NCBI GenBank assembly: GCA_003169655.1
Contig: PNAZ01000125.1
Coordinates: 12,878-45,800 of the forward strand
DNA: 32,923 nucleotides
Direction of reading: 5' to 3'
DNA from: Chloroflexota bacterium
Lineage (GTDB): Bacteria > Chloroflexota > Limnocylindria > Limnocylindrales > CSP1-4
Below, piece after piece: positions 7,959 through 14,793 of this stretch. The notes under the pieces were generated by a model. It did no database searches. It was not told where the DNA came from and worked only from the letters and a program-made list of their open reading frames with translations. Position numbers and translations under genes: made by a program. Each line of letters opens with the position of its first letter. Position 1 is the first letter of the stretch.

Positions 7959-8570
7959 CGTCTGATGGGCTGATGCGTCGAGGTGGATCCCGTCAAGCTC
8001 GCTGACGGCGACGACCTGCCCAGCATCGAGGAAGTCCGCGGCGGCCGAGCCGGCCACCTCCTGATACAGGGCTCCCAATTCCCGCGACCGGCCGACGGCA
8101 CCTGCGAGGCCGGACGATGCCGCGATCGATCCGACTGGTCCGAGCGGAGCAGGCGCGATCAGGAGGACCCTCGGGACCGCTCCGCCGAGACCGGCCAGGC
8201 TCTGCCTGGCGAGATCGACCATGAGGCGAGCGCCACGAGCGATATCGGATGCGGTCAGGTCGAAGGTGTCCTTGAGGTCGTTCGTACCGAGCATGATCGT
8301 GACGATGTCGACGGGTGCATGGGACCACAGGCACGGCAGGAGGTAGGCGCGGCCATTCCGACCGTCGCTGTACGGGTCGTCCGAGGCGATCGTCCGCCCA
8401 TTCAGGCCTTCCTCGATGACGTGGTACACGGGTCCAAGTTCGGCCTGCAGGACGCCCGGCCAGCGGATGCTGCTGGGCAGCCTGGTCTGGGTCGCGGGAT
8501 CCCAGCCGTGCGTGTTCGAATCGCCGAAGCAGACGATCGTCCGGGTGGGCGGCGTGGAATCACTCGAGAT
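7896..8570 (-). CDS. SGNH/GDSL hydrolase, arylesterase/acetylesterase-like; non-canonical start
   Basis: The ORF track starts this at GTG 8429 (177 aa), but the open frame continues upstream and encodes block I, 'CFGDSNTHGWDPATQ', with the nucleophilic serine. Blocks II to V follow: 'EEGLNGRTIASDDP', 'MLGTNDLK', and 'DGIHLD' with the catalytic Asp-His. This is the arylesterase-like SGNH subfamily, which deacylates small esters or acetylated sugars. No ATG, GTG or TTG exists in frame between the upstream in-frame stop (8630-8628) and block I. An ATC at 8570 sits six bases after a perfect AGGAGG (8582-8577), so I use it as a candidate start (224 aa); a frameshift at a GTG overlapping the rhaM stop is the alternative. 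Last gene of the rhamnose import operon, it may deacetylate rhamnose-containing material; that is inference. Confidence 0.8.
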   Translation of the reverse strand: MSSDSTPPTRTIVCFGDSNTHGWDPATQTRLPSSIRWPGVLQAELGPVYHVIEEGLNGRTIASDDPYSDGRNGRAYLLPCLWSHAPVDIVTIMLGTNDLKDTFDLTASDIARGARLMVDLARQSLAGLGGAVPRVLLIAPAPLGPVGSIAASSGLAGAVGRSRELGALYQEVAGSAAADFLDAGQVVAVSELDGIHLDASAHQTLGLTIARRIQSWRGFGTDGV

Positions 8571-8874
8571 GGAACACCTCCTCGAGTCGCTGATGAAAGC
8601 CCGTGGTCGGGTCGATGAGCGGATCGATCAAGGCGGTCATTTCGACCTGCCAGCGGGCGTCCACCGGGCTGACTGCCAGCGAGGCGCGGAAGGTAGCGAA
8701 GTCATCCACCTCGAGGTAGCCGAACAGGTCCGAATCGCGGATGAAGATCGTGTAGCTGCGGCAGCCGGCCGATTTCAGCGCCGCCAGCATCTCCGGCCAG
8801 ACCGCGGCATGACGTGTTCGGTATTCCTGCTCCGACCCGGGCAGAAGGCGCATCACGAAGCCGATCCGCTCCAC
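8560..8874 (-). CDS. rhaM: L-rhamnose mutarotase
   Basis: 104 residues, the usual length for this family. It interconverts alpha- and beta-L-rhamnose ahead of rhamnose isomerase. Tyr18 and His22 in 'EYRTRHAAVWPEM' sit at the positions known in E. coli RhaM. 'SAGCRSYTIFIRDSDLFGYLEV' and the C-terminal 'EEVFHLE' are family features. GTG 8874 is preceded by GGAGGA with six bases of spacing. It follows rhaS after a stable hairpin and overlaps the SGNH gene. Confidence 0.92.
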   Translation of the reverse strand: MERIGFVMRLLPGSEQEYRTRHAAVWPEMLAALKSAGCRSYTIFIRDSDLFGYLEVDDFATFRASLAVSPVDARWQVEMTALIDPLIDPTTGFHQRLEEVFHLE

Positions 8875-8898
8875 GAGTGGTCCTCCAAATGCACGAAG

Positions 8899-8931
8899 GA
8901 GGCCCCCGGGAGTGCCGCTCCCAGGGGCCTC
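8899..8931. terminator. Intercistronic hairpin between rhaS and rhaM
   Basis: GAGGCCCCCGGGAG, loop TGCCG, CTCCCAGGGGCCTC: 14-bp arms with one mismatch, directly after the rhaS stop (8948) on the minus strand. There is no T-run, so it looks less like a full intrinsic terminator than an mRNA-stabilising or partial-termination stem, which would raise binding-protein output over the downstream genes. Confidence 0.6.
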
Positions 8932-8947
8932 GCAGTGACATTGACGC

Positions 8948-10069
8948 CTAGAAGTTGAAGGTGTCGATGTTGTCCTTGTTGAACGTCAGCGGGGGACCCA
9001 GGATCACGACGTTGTTGGCCGCGATCGTATATGGCTTGCCGCCATTGAGGCTGGGCACGGTGAACGTCTCACCGACGGTGCCCTTGATATCGCCGCTCAC
9101 CAGCTTGGCGGAGATCCAGTACGCGAGGTAGCCAAGGTCCGGAACGCTCCACAGGCCAAACTCCGGCGTCGTGCCGTCCTTGACGAAGGAGCGCATGTCG
9201 TTCGGGAAGCCGAGGCCGGTCACCTTGACCGAGCTGCCGGCCTGCTTGACGACCTGGGCCGCAGCCAGGATGCCGACCGTCGTCGGAGCGATGATCACCT
9301 TGAGGTTGGGATACTTCTGGAGGAGGGCCTGCGCCTGGGTTGTGCTGGCCTGTGGGTCGTCGTTGCCGTAGACAACGCCGTCCAGCTTGAGCCCGGCGTA
9401 CTTGGCGCCGGCCAGGACCGTCTTCATCGAGGCGATCCAGGCGTTCTGGTTGGTGGCGGTGGCGGTCGCCGACAGGACGGCGATCTCACCGGTGCAGCTC
9501 GGCGCAAGGTCGCAGGCCCAGTCGGCCATCGACTGCCCGATCAGACCGAAGTCGGTCTGGTTGACGAAGACGTTGTAGGCGCCCGCTGCCGGGCTCGAGT
9601 CGTAACCGACGACCTTGATCCCGGCAGCCATCGCCGCGGTCAGGGCTGGTGCGATCGCATTCGGGTCATCCGCCGAGATCGCGATCGCGCTGACCTTCTT
9701 GGTCGTGGCGTCCTGGATGAACGGCACCTGGGCATCGCTGGCCGCAGTGCTCGGACCCTGCTGGTCAAACGATCCGCCGAGCTCGCAGGCGGCCTTCTTT
9801 CCGCCCGTCGCCGCCGCATCAAAGTACGAGTTGTTGATCTGCTTGGGGATGAACACGACGCTCAGGCTGCCCGAGGCGGCGCAGCTCGCGGCGGGCGAGC
9901 CTGCGACGGTCGACGCGGGAACCGTCGACGCGGGAACCGTCGACGCCGGAGGCGTCGATGCTGCTGGTGTCGACGCCGGAGGCGAGGCGGTGGCCCCGCT
10001 CGAGCAGGCGGCAAAGACGAGCGCAGCCACGCTCGCTACGCCAACCAACCTACTGAACCGATACGACAT
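8948..10069 (-). CDS. rhaS: Rhamnose ABC importer, substrate-binding lipoprotein
   Basis: 373 residues of the periplasmic-binding-protein type 1 (ribose/rhamnose, CUT2) class. Signal peptide with lipobox 'VFAAC' (Cys22), then a tether made of pentapeptide PASTV/PASTP repeats. The binding domain shows RhaS hallmarks: 'VFIPKQINNSYFDAAATGGK', 'GPSTAASDAQVPFIQDATTK', 'AIAISADDPNAIAPAL', 'GIKVVGYDSSPA'. It delivers L-rhamnose to the RhaPQT membrane complex encoded just upstream, 36 bases away. Substrate is inferred from family resemblance and the adjacent rhamnose catabolic genes. Confidence 0.9.
   Translation of the reverse strand: MSYRFSRLVGVASVAALVFAACSSGATASPPASTPAASTPPASTVPASTVPASTVAGSPAASCAASGSLSVVFIPKQINNSYFDAAATGGKKAACELGGSFDQQGPSTAASDAQVPFIQDATTKKVSAIAISADDPNAIAPALTAAMAAGIKVVGYDSSPAAGAYNVFVNQTDFGLIGQSMADWACDLAPSCTGEIAVLSATATATNQNAWIASMKTVLAGAKYAGLKLDGVVYGNDDPQASTTQAQALLQKYPNLKVIIAPTTVGILAAAQVVKQAGSSVKVTGLGFPNDMRSFVKDGTTPEFGLWSVPDLGYLAYWISAKLVSGDIKGTVGETFTVPSLNGGKPYTIAANNVVILGPPLTFNKDNIDTFNF
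9909..9983. repeat. Five tandem 15-bp units in the rhaS lipoprotein tether
   Basis: GTCGACGCGGGAACC occurs twice exactly, then three diverged copies (GTCGACGCCGGAGGC twice and GTCGATGCTGCTGGT once). On the coding strand they give the repeated pentapeptide PASTV/PASTP between the lipid-anchored cysteine and the binding domain. The unit is a multiple of three, so slippage would change tether length without breaking the frame. Confidence 0.85.
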
Positions 10070-10105
10070 GATCCCTGTTCCTCCTCTTCTCTACGACCAC
10101 GTTGC

Positions 10106-11107
10106 TCACCCAGGCGCGATCGAGCCGGTCGGCGGAGGCCGACCTGTATGAGCTCGATCAACGGCCTGATTGACCTGGTGAGCAGCATTTGGAAGTCCAA
10201 CGGAGACGATCAGGAGCAAGCCGACGACGATGCTCTGGTAGTCAGCCGGAATGCCCGTGAGGCGAAGTGCGTTCTCGAGGACCGCCAGGGTGGCGGCCGC
10301 CAGCACGACTCCGACGATCGAGCCCGAGCCGCCGAAGATGTTCACCCCACCGAGGAGGACGATCGTCACCACAGTGAGCGTCATCCCGGTTCCGGCATCG
10401 GCCCGGGCGCTGGCAAACCGGGCAGTCAGGATCACCCCGCTGAGGGACGCCACGACACCGGACAGGACGAACAATGAGGCCTTGACCCGAGCGACCCGCA
10501 CGCCCGAGAAGGCGGCGGCCCGGGGGCTCTTGCCGATCGCGTAGATCTCCCGACCGACCCAGGTTCGGTGGAGCATCAGCCCCAGTCCGATGCCGAGGAT
10601 CACGAAGACAACGAGCGGCCAGGGGATCGGAGTGCCGGGGATCTGGCCGAAGCCGAACGTCGTGAAGGCCGATGGGAACTGGCTGATCGCTTGAGGTCCG
10701 AGGACGACCAGGGCAAGGCCGCGATAGAGAGCCAGGGTGCCGAGGGTCACGACCAGCGAGGGCAGGCCGGCGCGGGTCACGAGCAGGCCGTTGAGCAGCC
10801 CGCCCAGCGCCCCGACCGCGAGGACGACCAGGATCGCGATCCAGAGGGGCACGCCGGCGGCGTACAGGAAGCCCAGAATCGAGCTCGACAGGCCGACCAT
10901 CGACTCGACCGACAGGTCGATCTCGCCGGCGATGATCACCAGCGACATCGGCAGGGCCATGATCGATACCTCGATCACGGCAACGGTCAGGTTCGAGAAG
11001 TTGCCCGGCGTCAGCAGGAAGGGCGACGCTAGGGCGCCCAGGATGATGACCGCCGCCAGGGTCACCGCGAGCAGGGTCTCCCAGCGGGCCAGTTGTTGTC
11101 GGATCAT
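10106..11107 (-). CDS. rhaQ: Rhamnose ABC importer permease
   Basis: 333 residues of the CUT2 (RbsC/BPD_transp_2) permease family. Hydrophobic segments run throughout, with conserved 'GEIDLSVESMVGLSS', 'GLLNGLLVTRAGLPSLVVTLGT', 'AIGKSPRAAAFSGV' and 'GGVNIFGGSGSIVG'. I start it at ATG 11107 (MIRQQLARW), which overlaps the rhaP stop as ATGA. The 441-aa track ORF adds about 108 arginine-rich codons from inside rhaP, which is a shadow. It pairs with RhaP to form the channel energised by RhaT. Confidence 0.92.
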   Translation of the reverse strand: MIRQQLARWETLLAVTLAAVIILGALASPFLLTPGNFSNLTVAVIEVSIMALPMSLVIIAGEIDLSVESMVGLSSSILGFLYAAGVPLWIAILVVLAVGALGGLLNGLLVTRAGLPSLVVTLGTLALYRGLALVVLGPQAISQFPSAFTTFGFGQIPGTPIPWPLVVFVILGIGLGLMLHRTWVGREIYAIGKSPRAAAFSGVRVARVKASLFVLSGVVASLSGVILTARFASARADAGTGMTLTVVTIVLLGGVNIFGGSGSIVGVVLAAATLAVLENALRLTGIPADYQSIVVGLLLIVSVGLPNAAHQVNQAVDRAHTGRPPPTGSIAPG

Positions 11108-12087
11108 CGGGCACGTTGCTCGGCCAGGGAGGCCTGGATCCGCCGAACGATCACGGCATCCGCGGCGACCGCGGCGAGGATGACCGCACCATAGATCGCC
11201 TCGAGCCAGAACTGCGACAGGTTGAGCAGGGTCAGGGCGTTCGAGATGAACCCGAGGAACACGGCACCGAGGGCCGCCCCGACGACCGATCCGGAGCCAC
11301 CGAAGATCGCCACGCCACCGACGACGACAGCCGCTACGACCTGCAGGACGACGCCGTTTGCCGCAGTTGCGTTGATCGAGCCGAACTCGATCCCCCACAG
11401 GACGCCTGCGACCCCGGCCAGCAGCCCGCACAGGGCGAAGACCGTGAAGACGACCACCCGGTTGCGCAGGCCGGCCACCGCCGCGGCGTCCGGATTGCTG
11501 CCAACCGCGTAGACCTGGCGACCGAAGCGCGTCTGGTGCAGGCCGATCCCGGTCACGACGACCACGATCGCCGCCAGCCAGACGAAATCCGGGACTCCAA
11601 GGACTGTCGCTGTCGCCCAGTCGGTATAGCCATCCGGCAGGTCTCCGACCGTGACCTGGTGCCCTCCGGCCAGCAGGAAGTCGACGCCCCGATAGATGCT
11701 CAGCGTGCCCAGGGTCGCGACGATCGCGGGCACCCGAAGGACCGTCACGATCGCCCCGTTGATGATCCCCAGGAGCAGGCCAAGCCCGATTCCGAAGGCG
11801 ACCGCCGCCGGCGCCGATAGAGCGTGGATCCGCAGGACGTTGGCCACGACGAATGCCACCAGCCCGATCGTCGACTCGACCGACAGGTCGACGTTCCGGG
11901 TGATCACGACGAGCGCCTCGCCGACCGCGGCGATCGCGATGATCGCGGCCAGGACCGCCACCTGCTTGAGGTTCGACGCCGACAGGAATTGGGGGGCCTG
12001 AGTTGCCACGAAGCCGCCCAGGACCACCATGACCAGGACCAGGCTCAGCTCCCGTTGGCGTCCAATCGCGGTCACGAGCCGGCCCAT
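11104..12087 (-). CDS. rhaP: Rhamnose ABC importer permease
   Basis: 327 residues, CUT2 permease family: 'GEALVVITRNVDLSVESTIG', 'GIINGAIVTVLRVPAIVATL', 'AVGSNPDAAAVAGLRNRV', 'GGVAIFGGSGSVVGAALG'. The 'TRNVDLSVES' sequence is characteristic of RhaP-type subunits, compared with 'GEIDLSVES' in RhaQ. ATG 12087 shares one base with the rhaT stop (TGATG), so translation is coupled to the ATPase gene. It lies in the cytoplasmic membrane with RhaQ. Confidence 0.92.
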   Translation of the reverse strand: MGRLVTAIGRQRELSLVLVMVVLGGFVATQAPQFLSASNLKQVAVLAAIIAIAAVGEALVVITRNVDLSVESTIGLVAFVVANVLRIHALSAPAAVAFGIGLGLLLGIINGAIVTVLRVPAIVATLGTLSIYRGVDFLLAGGHQVTVGDLPDGYTDWATATVLGVPDFVWLAAIVVVVTGIGLHQTRFGRQVYAVGSNPDAAAVAGLRNRVVVFTVFALCGLLAGVAGVLWGIEFGSINATAANGVVLQVVAAVVVGGVAIFGGSGSVVGAALGAVFLGFISNALTLLNLSQFWLEAIYGAVILAAVAADAVIVRRIQASLAEQRAR

Positions 12088-13625
12088 CAGGCGCCGCCCG
12101 CCTGCTGGCCGGTTGCGGCCACCATCACCTTCTCCTCGGTGGCCTCGGCCGAGCTCAGCTCGGCGCTGATCCGGCCCTCATGCATCACGATGATCCGGTC
12201 GGCCATCGCCAGCACCTCGGACAGGTCGCTCGAGATGAGCATGATCGCCAGGCCTTCCGCCGCCAGGGTGCCGATGATCCGGTGGACTTCGGCCTTGGCC
12301 GCGACGTCGATCCCGCGGGTCGGCTCGTCGAGGATCAGGACCTGCGGCTTGGTCGCCAGCCACTTGGCGATCACGACCTTCTGCTGGTTGCCGCCGGACA
12401 GGCCCGAGACAATCCGTTCGACGCCGGCCGGCCGGACATTGAGCTCGGCGCTGAATTCGCCCGCAACGCGCGCCTCCGCACGCCGGCCGACGAACAGGCG
12501 CGGGAAGAGGCGGGCAATGATCGGGAGGCTGATGTTCTCGGCCACCGAGAAGTCGAGGACGAGGCCCTCCTGGTGACGATCCTCGGGCACGTAGGCGATG
12601 CCACCTTGGATCGCCGCAGCCGGAGATTCGAACGAGACCGGCCTGCCGCCGAGCCGGACGACGCCGCGATCGGGCCGTTCGACCCCGAAGAGCACCCGGG
12701 CGACCTCCGTCCGGCCGGCGCCCACGAGGCCCGCGAAACCGAGGATCTCGCCGGCCCGCACGGCGAAGCTGACGTCCTCGAACTCTCCGGCGCGCGACAG
12801 CCCGTCGACCTCCAGCAGGACGTCACCCGGCGTCGCCGCCACCTTCGGGAACATCGTCACGTCCCGGCCGACCATATGCCGGATCAGGTCACGCGGGGTG
12901 AGGCCGATGCTTGGCGCCGTTATGACATGCCGTCCGTCGCGCAGGACGGTCACCCGATCGCTGAGCTCGAACACTTCCTCGAGCCGGTGATTGACGAACA
13001 GGACCCCAACGCCCTTGGCACGCGCCTGGCGAGCGATGACGAACAGCTGATCGACCTCGTGGGTGGAAAGCGACGCGGTCGGCTCGTCGAGGACGAGCAC
13101 CTTGGCGTCGAACGAGAGCGCCCGGGCGATCTCGATCAGCTGCTGGTCGGCCATCGACAAGCCCCGAACGGGCGACGCCACGTCGAGACGGACGCCGAGC
13201 TCGTCGAACAGGGCCTGTGCCGCGCGACGCATCCCGCGCCAGTCGATCGAACCAGCCCGGCCGACCGGCTGATGTCCGAGGAACACGTTCTCTGCGATCG
13301 ACAGGTCGGGGAAGAGGCTTGGTTCCTGGTGGACGACGGCGATCCCGAAGTCGCGCGCCTGCGCCGCTCCGTGGATCTGCTGCGGCTGCCCGTCGAGGAG
13401 CACCAAGCCGCTGTCCGGCGGATAGAGGCCCGCGAGGATCTTGACCAGGGTGCTCTTGCCGGCGCCGTTCTCGCCAACAAGCGCGTGGACTTCGCCAGCG
13501 AGCAATTCGAAGGACACCGAAGCGAGGGCCTGGGTCGCACCGAACCGCTTCGACACCTCGCGGAGCTCGGCCCGGGGTGCCTGGGCAACCGGCCGCTCGA
13601 CGGCAGCACCGCCGGCGATCGTCAT
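12087..13625 (-). CDS. rhaT: Rhamnose ABC importer, tandem ATP-binding protein
   Basis: 512 residues with two ABC domains fused, as in RbsA/RhaT. The N-terminal half has Walker A 'GENGAGKST' (51-59), a degenerate signature 'LSMADQQLIEIA' and Walker B 'VLVLDEPTASLS'. The C-terminal half has a degenerate Walker A 'GLVGAGRTEV', a proper signature 'LSGGNQQKVVIAKWL' and Walker B 'VLILDEPTRGID'. That asymmetry is normal for CUT2 ATPases. It energises rhamnose import through RhaPQ. It follows the DeoR-type regulator by 48 bases and begins the transporter block. The symbol follows the ABC-type nomenclature and should not be confused with the E. coli proton symporter RhaT. Confidence 0.93.
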   Translation of the reverse strand: MTIAGGAAVERPVAQAPRAELREVSKRFGATQALASVSFELLAGEVHALVGENGAGKSTLVKILAGLYPPDSGLVLLDGQPQQIHGAAQARDFGIAVVHQEPSLFPDLSIAENVFLGHQPVGRAGSIDWRGMRRAAQALFDELGVRLDVASPVRGLSMADQQLIEIARALSFDAKVLVLDEPTASLSTHEVDQLFVIARQARAKGVGVLFVNHRLEEVFELSDRVTVLRDGRHVITAPSIGLTPRDLIRHMVGRDVTMFPKVAATPGDVLLEVDGLSRAGEFEDVSFAVRAGEILGFAGLVGAGRTEVARVLFGVERPDRGVVRLGGRPVSFESPAAAIQGGIAYVPEDRHQEGLVLDFSVAENISLPIIARLFPRLFVGRRAEARVAGEFSAELNVRPAGVERIVSGLSGGNQQKVVIAKWLATKPQVLILDEPTRGIDVAAKAEVHRIIGTLAAEGLAIMLISSDLSEVLAMADRIIVMHEGRISAELSSAEATEEKVMVAATGQQAGGA

Positions 13626-13673
13626 GCCGATCCGGCTTCGTGAGGACAGGCCTCTTGCGACCCGGCCATCGGC

Positions 13674-14534
13674 CTAGCCACGGGTCGGACTGTCCGTGGA
13701 GACTTGGGTGTTCGCGGCACTCGGTCGGCCGGCCGCGACCAATTGGACCTCGATCTGCCGGGCGCGGAGGGCATCGACCATCTCGGGCGGAGCCCCGCCG
13801 TCCGAGATCACCCCCGTGATGGACTCGAGCTGGCAGAACGTCGCGAAGGCGGCCCGGCCCCACTTGGTGTGGTCGACGATCGCGATCACCTCGCGGGCGG
13901 CCTGGACCATCGAGCGCTTGATCTGGGCCTCTTCCTCAGTCGCGTCACTCAGCCCGGATTCGAGGGCGAGGCCGGCCGCGCCCACGAACGCCGTCTGGAC
14001 ATTGATCCGGCTGAAGACGCCGTCGCCGAGCGGCCCGACCAGCGACAGCGCCTCCCAGCGCAGCCAGCCGCCCAGCATCAGGACCCGGATCCCAGGAAAG
14101 CCGGCGAGCTCCGATGCGACCCGCAGCCCGTTGGTGATCACGGTCAGGCTCGTCCAGCCGCCGTGGATCTTGAGCTGGCGGGCAGCCGCCAGGGCCGTGG
14201 TGCTGGCGTCGAAGACGATGCTCTCGCGGTCATGGACGCGCTCGGCGACGGCAGCCCCGATCAGGGCCTTCTCGTCGGCCTGGAGCCGTTCGCGAATCTC
14301 GAAGGCCAGCTCCGGGCGGTTGGCGACGGGCGAGATGGCCCCTCCGTGCGTTCGCACCAGGCGGCCCTCCGCCTCGAGGGCCAGCAGGTCCTTCCGAATC
14401 GTGACCCCGGAGACGCCAAAGTGGGTCGCTAGGTCGGTCACCCAGACCCGGCCGTGCTCCTCGACGACCCGGGCGATGTACTGCTGGCGCTCCCGGGCGA
14501 AGACGCCCGTGAGCACACTGCCCGATTCCCTCAA
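13674..14534 (-). CDS. DeoR-family regulator, probable rhamnose regulon repressor
   Basis: 286 residues. N-terminal DeoR helix-turn-helix ('RERQQYIARVVEEHGRVWVT', 'FGVSGVTIRKDLLALEAEG', 'LVRTHGGA') and a C-terminal sugar-phosphate-sensing DeoRC domain ('FDASTTALAAARQL', 'ITNGLRVASELAG', 'GLSDATEEEAQIKRSM', 'IVDHTKWG'). TTG 14534 follows GGAGGAGCA; GTG six codons later is the alternative start. It is the first gene of the leftward rhamnose importer operon and is divergent from rhaI, so it probably controls both operons and itself. In Chloroflexi and Bacillus-type rhamnose regulons the RhaR regulator is of this family. Ligand is likely a rhamnose phosphate intermediate (inference). Confidence 0.88.
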   Translation of the reverse strand: MRESGSVLTGVFARERQQYIARVVEEHGRVWVTDLATHFGVSGVTIRKDLLALEAEGRLVRTHGGAISPVANRPELAFEIRERLQADEKALIGAAVAERVHDRESIVFDASTTALAAARQLKIHGGWTSLTVITNGLRVASELAGFPGIRVLMLGGWLRWEALSLVGPLGDGVFSRINVQTAFVGAAGLALESGLSDATEEEAQIKRSMVQAAREVIAIVDHTKWGRAAFATFCQLESITGVISDGGAPPEMVDALRARQIEVQLVAAGRPSAANTQVSTDSPTRG

Positions 14535-14581
14535 TGCTCCTCCAGGTGGGCATCTGGCCTACGAGTGGTTACGAATACCTT

Positions 14582-14633
14582 CGATTTGGCGGACGTTAGA
14601 TGGCCGATCAGTTACTGTCAACAAACGATTTGG
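14582..14633. promoter_or_regulatory. Direct repeats CGATTTGG in the rhaR-like/rhaI divergent promoter region
   Basis: CGATTTGG occurs at 14582-14589 and 14626-14633, 44 bp apart (about four helical turns), within an AT-rich patch that stands out from the surrounding DNA. This patch must hold the divergent promoters, so the repeats are candidate DeoR-family binding half-sites. Confidence 0.4.
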
Positions 14634-14687
14634 AAACCAATTGAATCTATTCGGAAGTTGTGGCAGGCTCGACGGGCGCACGACCCC

Positions 14688-14722
14688 GGGATCGCTCGCC
14701 ACCTCCTCCGGCGAGCGATCCC
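14688..14722 (+). promoter_or_regulatory. Perfect 13-bp inverted repeat in the rhaI leader; loop complementary to the rhaI Shine-Dalgarno
   Basis: GGGATCGCTCGCC, nine-base loop ACCTCCTCC, GGCGAGCGATCCC. The arms are exact complements. In the rhaI transcript the loop bases UCCUCC (14704-14709) are complementary over six bases to GGAGGA (14783-14788), the ribosome-binding site of rhaI. The structure could be a cis-acting translational switch, or as DNA a regulator operator. A smaller stem, TGCGCC-ATC-GGCGCA, follows at 14724-14738. Confidence 0.6.
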
Positions 14723-14793
14723 TGCGCCATCGGCGCATCAGGCAGGGGGCCGTTCCTGTACGGTCGTCAGGCAGCAGGGCTGGGAGGAATCAC

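Noticed and set aside
12180-13643. 487-aa plus-strand ORF opposite rhaT
   Set aside because: Antisense to two intact ABC domains.
13696-14793. N-terminal 366 codons of the 754-aa plus-strand ORF ahead of rhaI
   Set aside because: Antisense to the DeoR-family gene and promoter; rhaI has its own GTG with a good ribosome-binding site at 14794.
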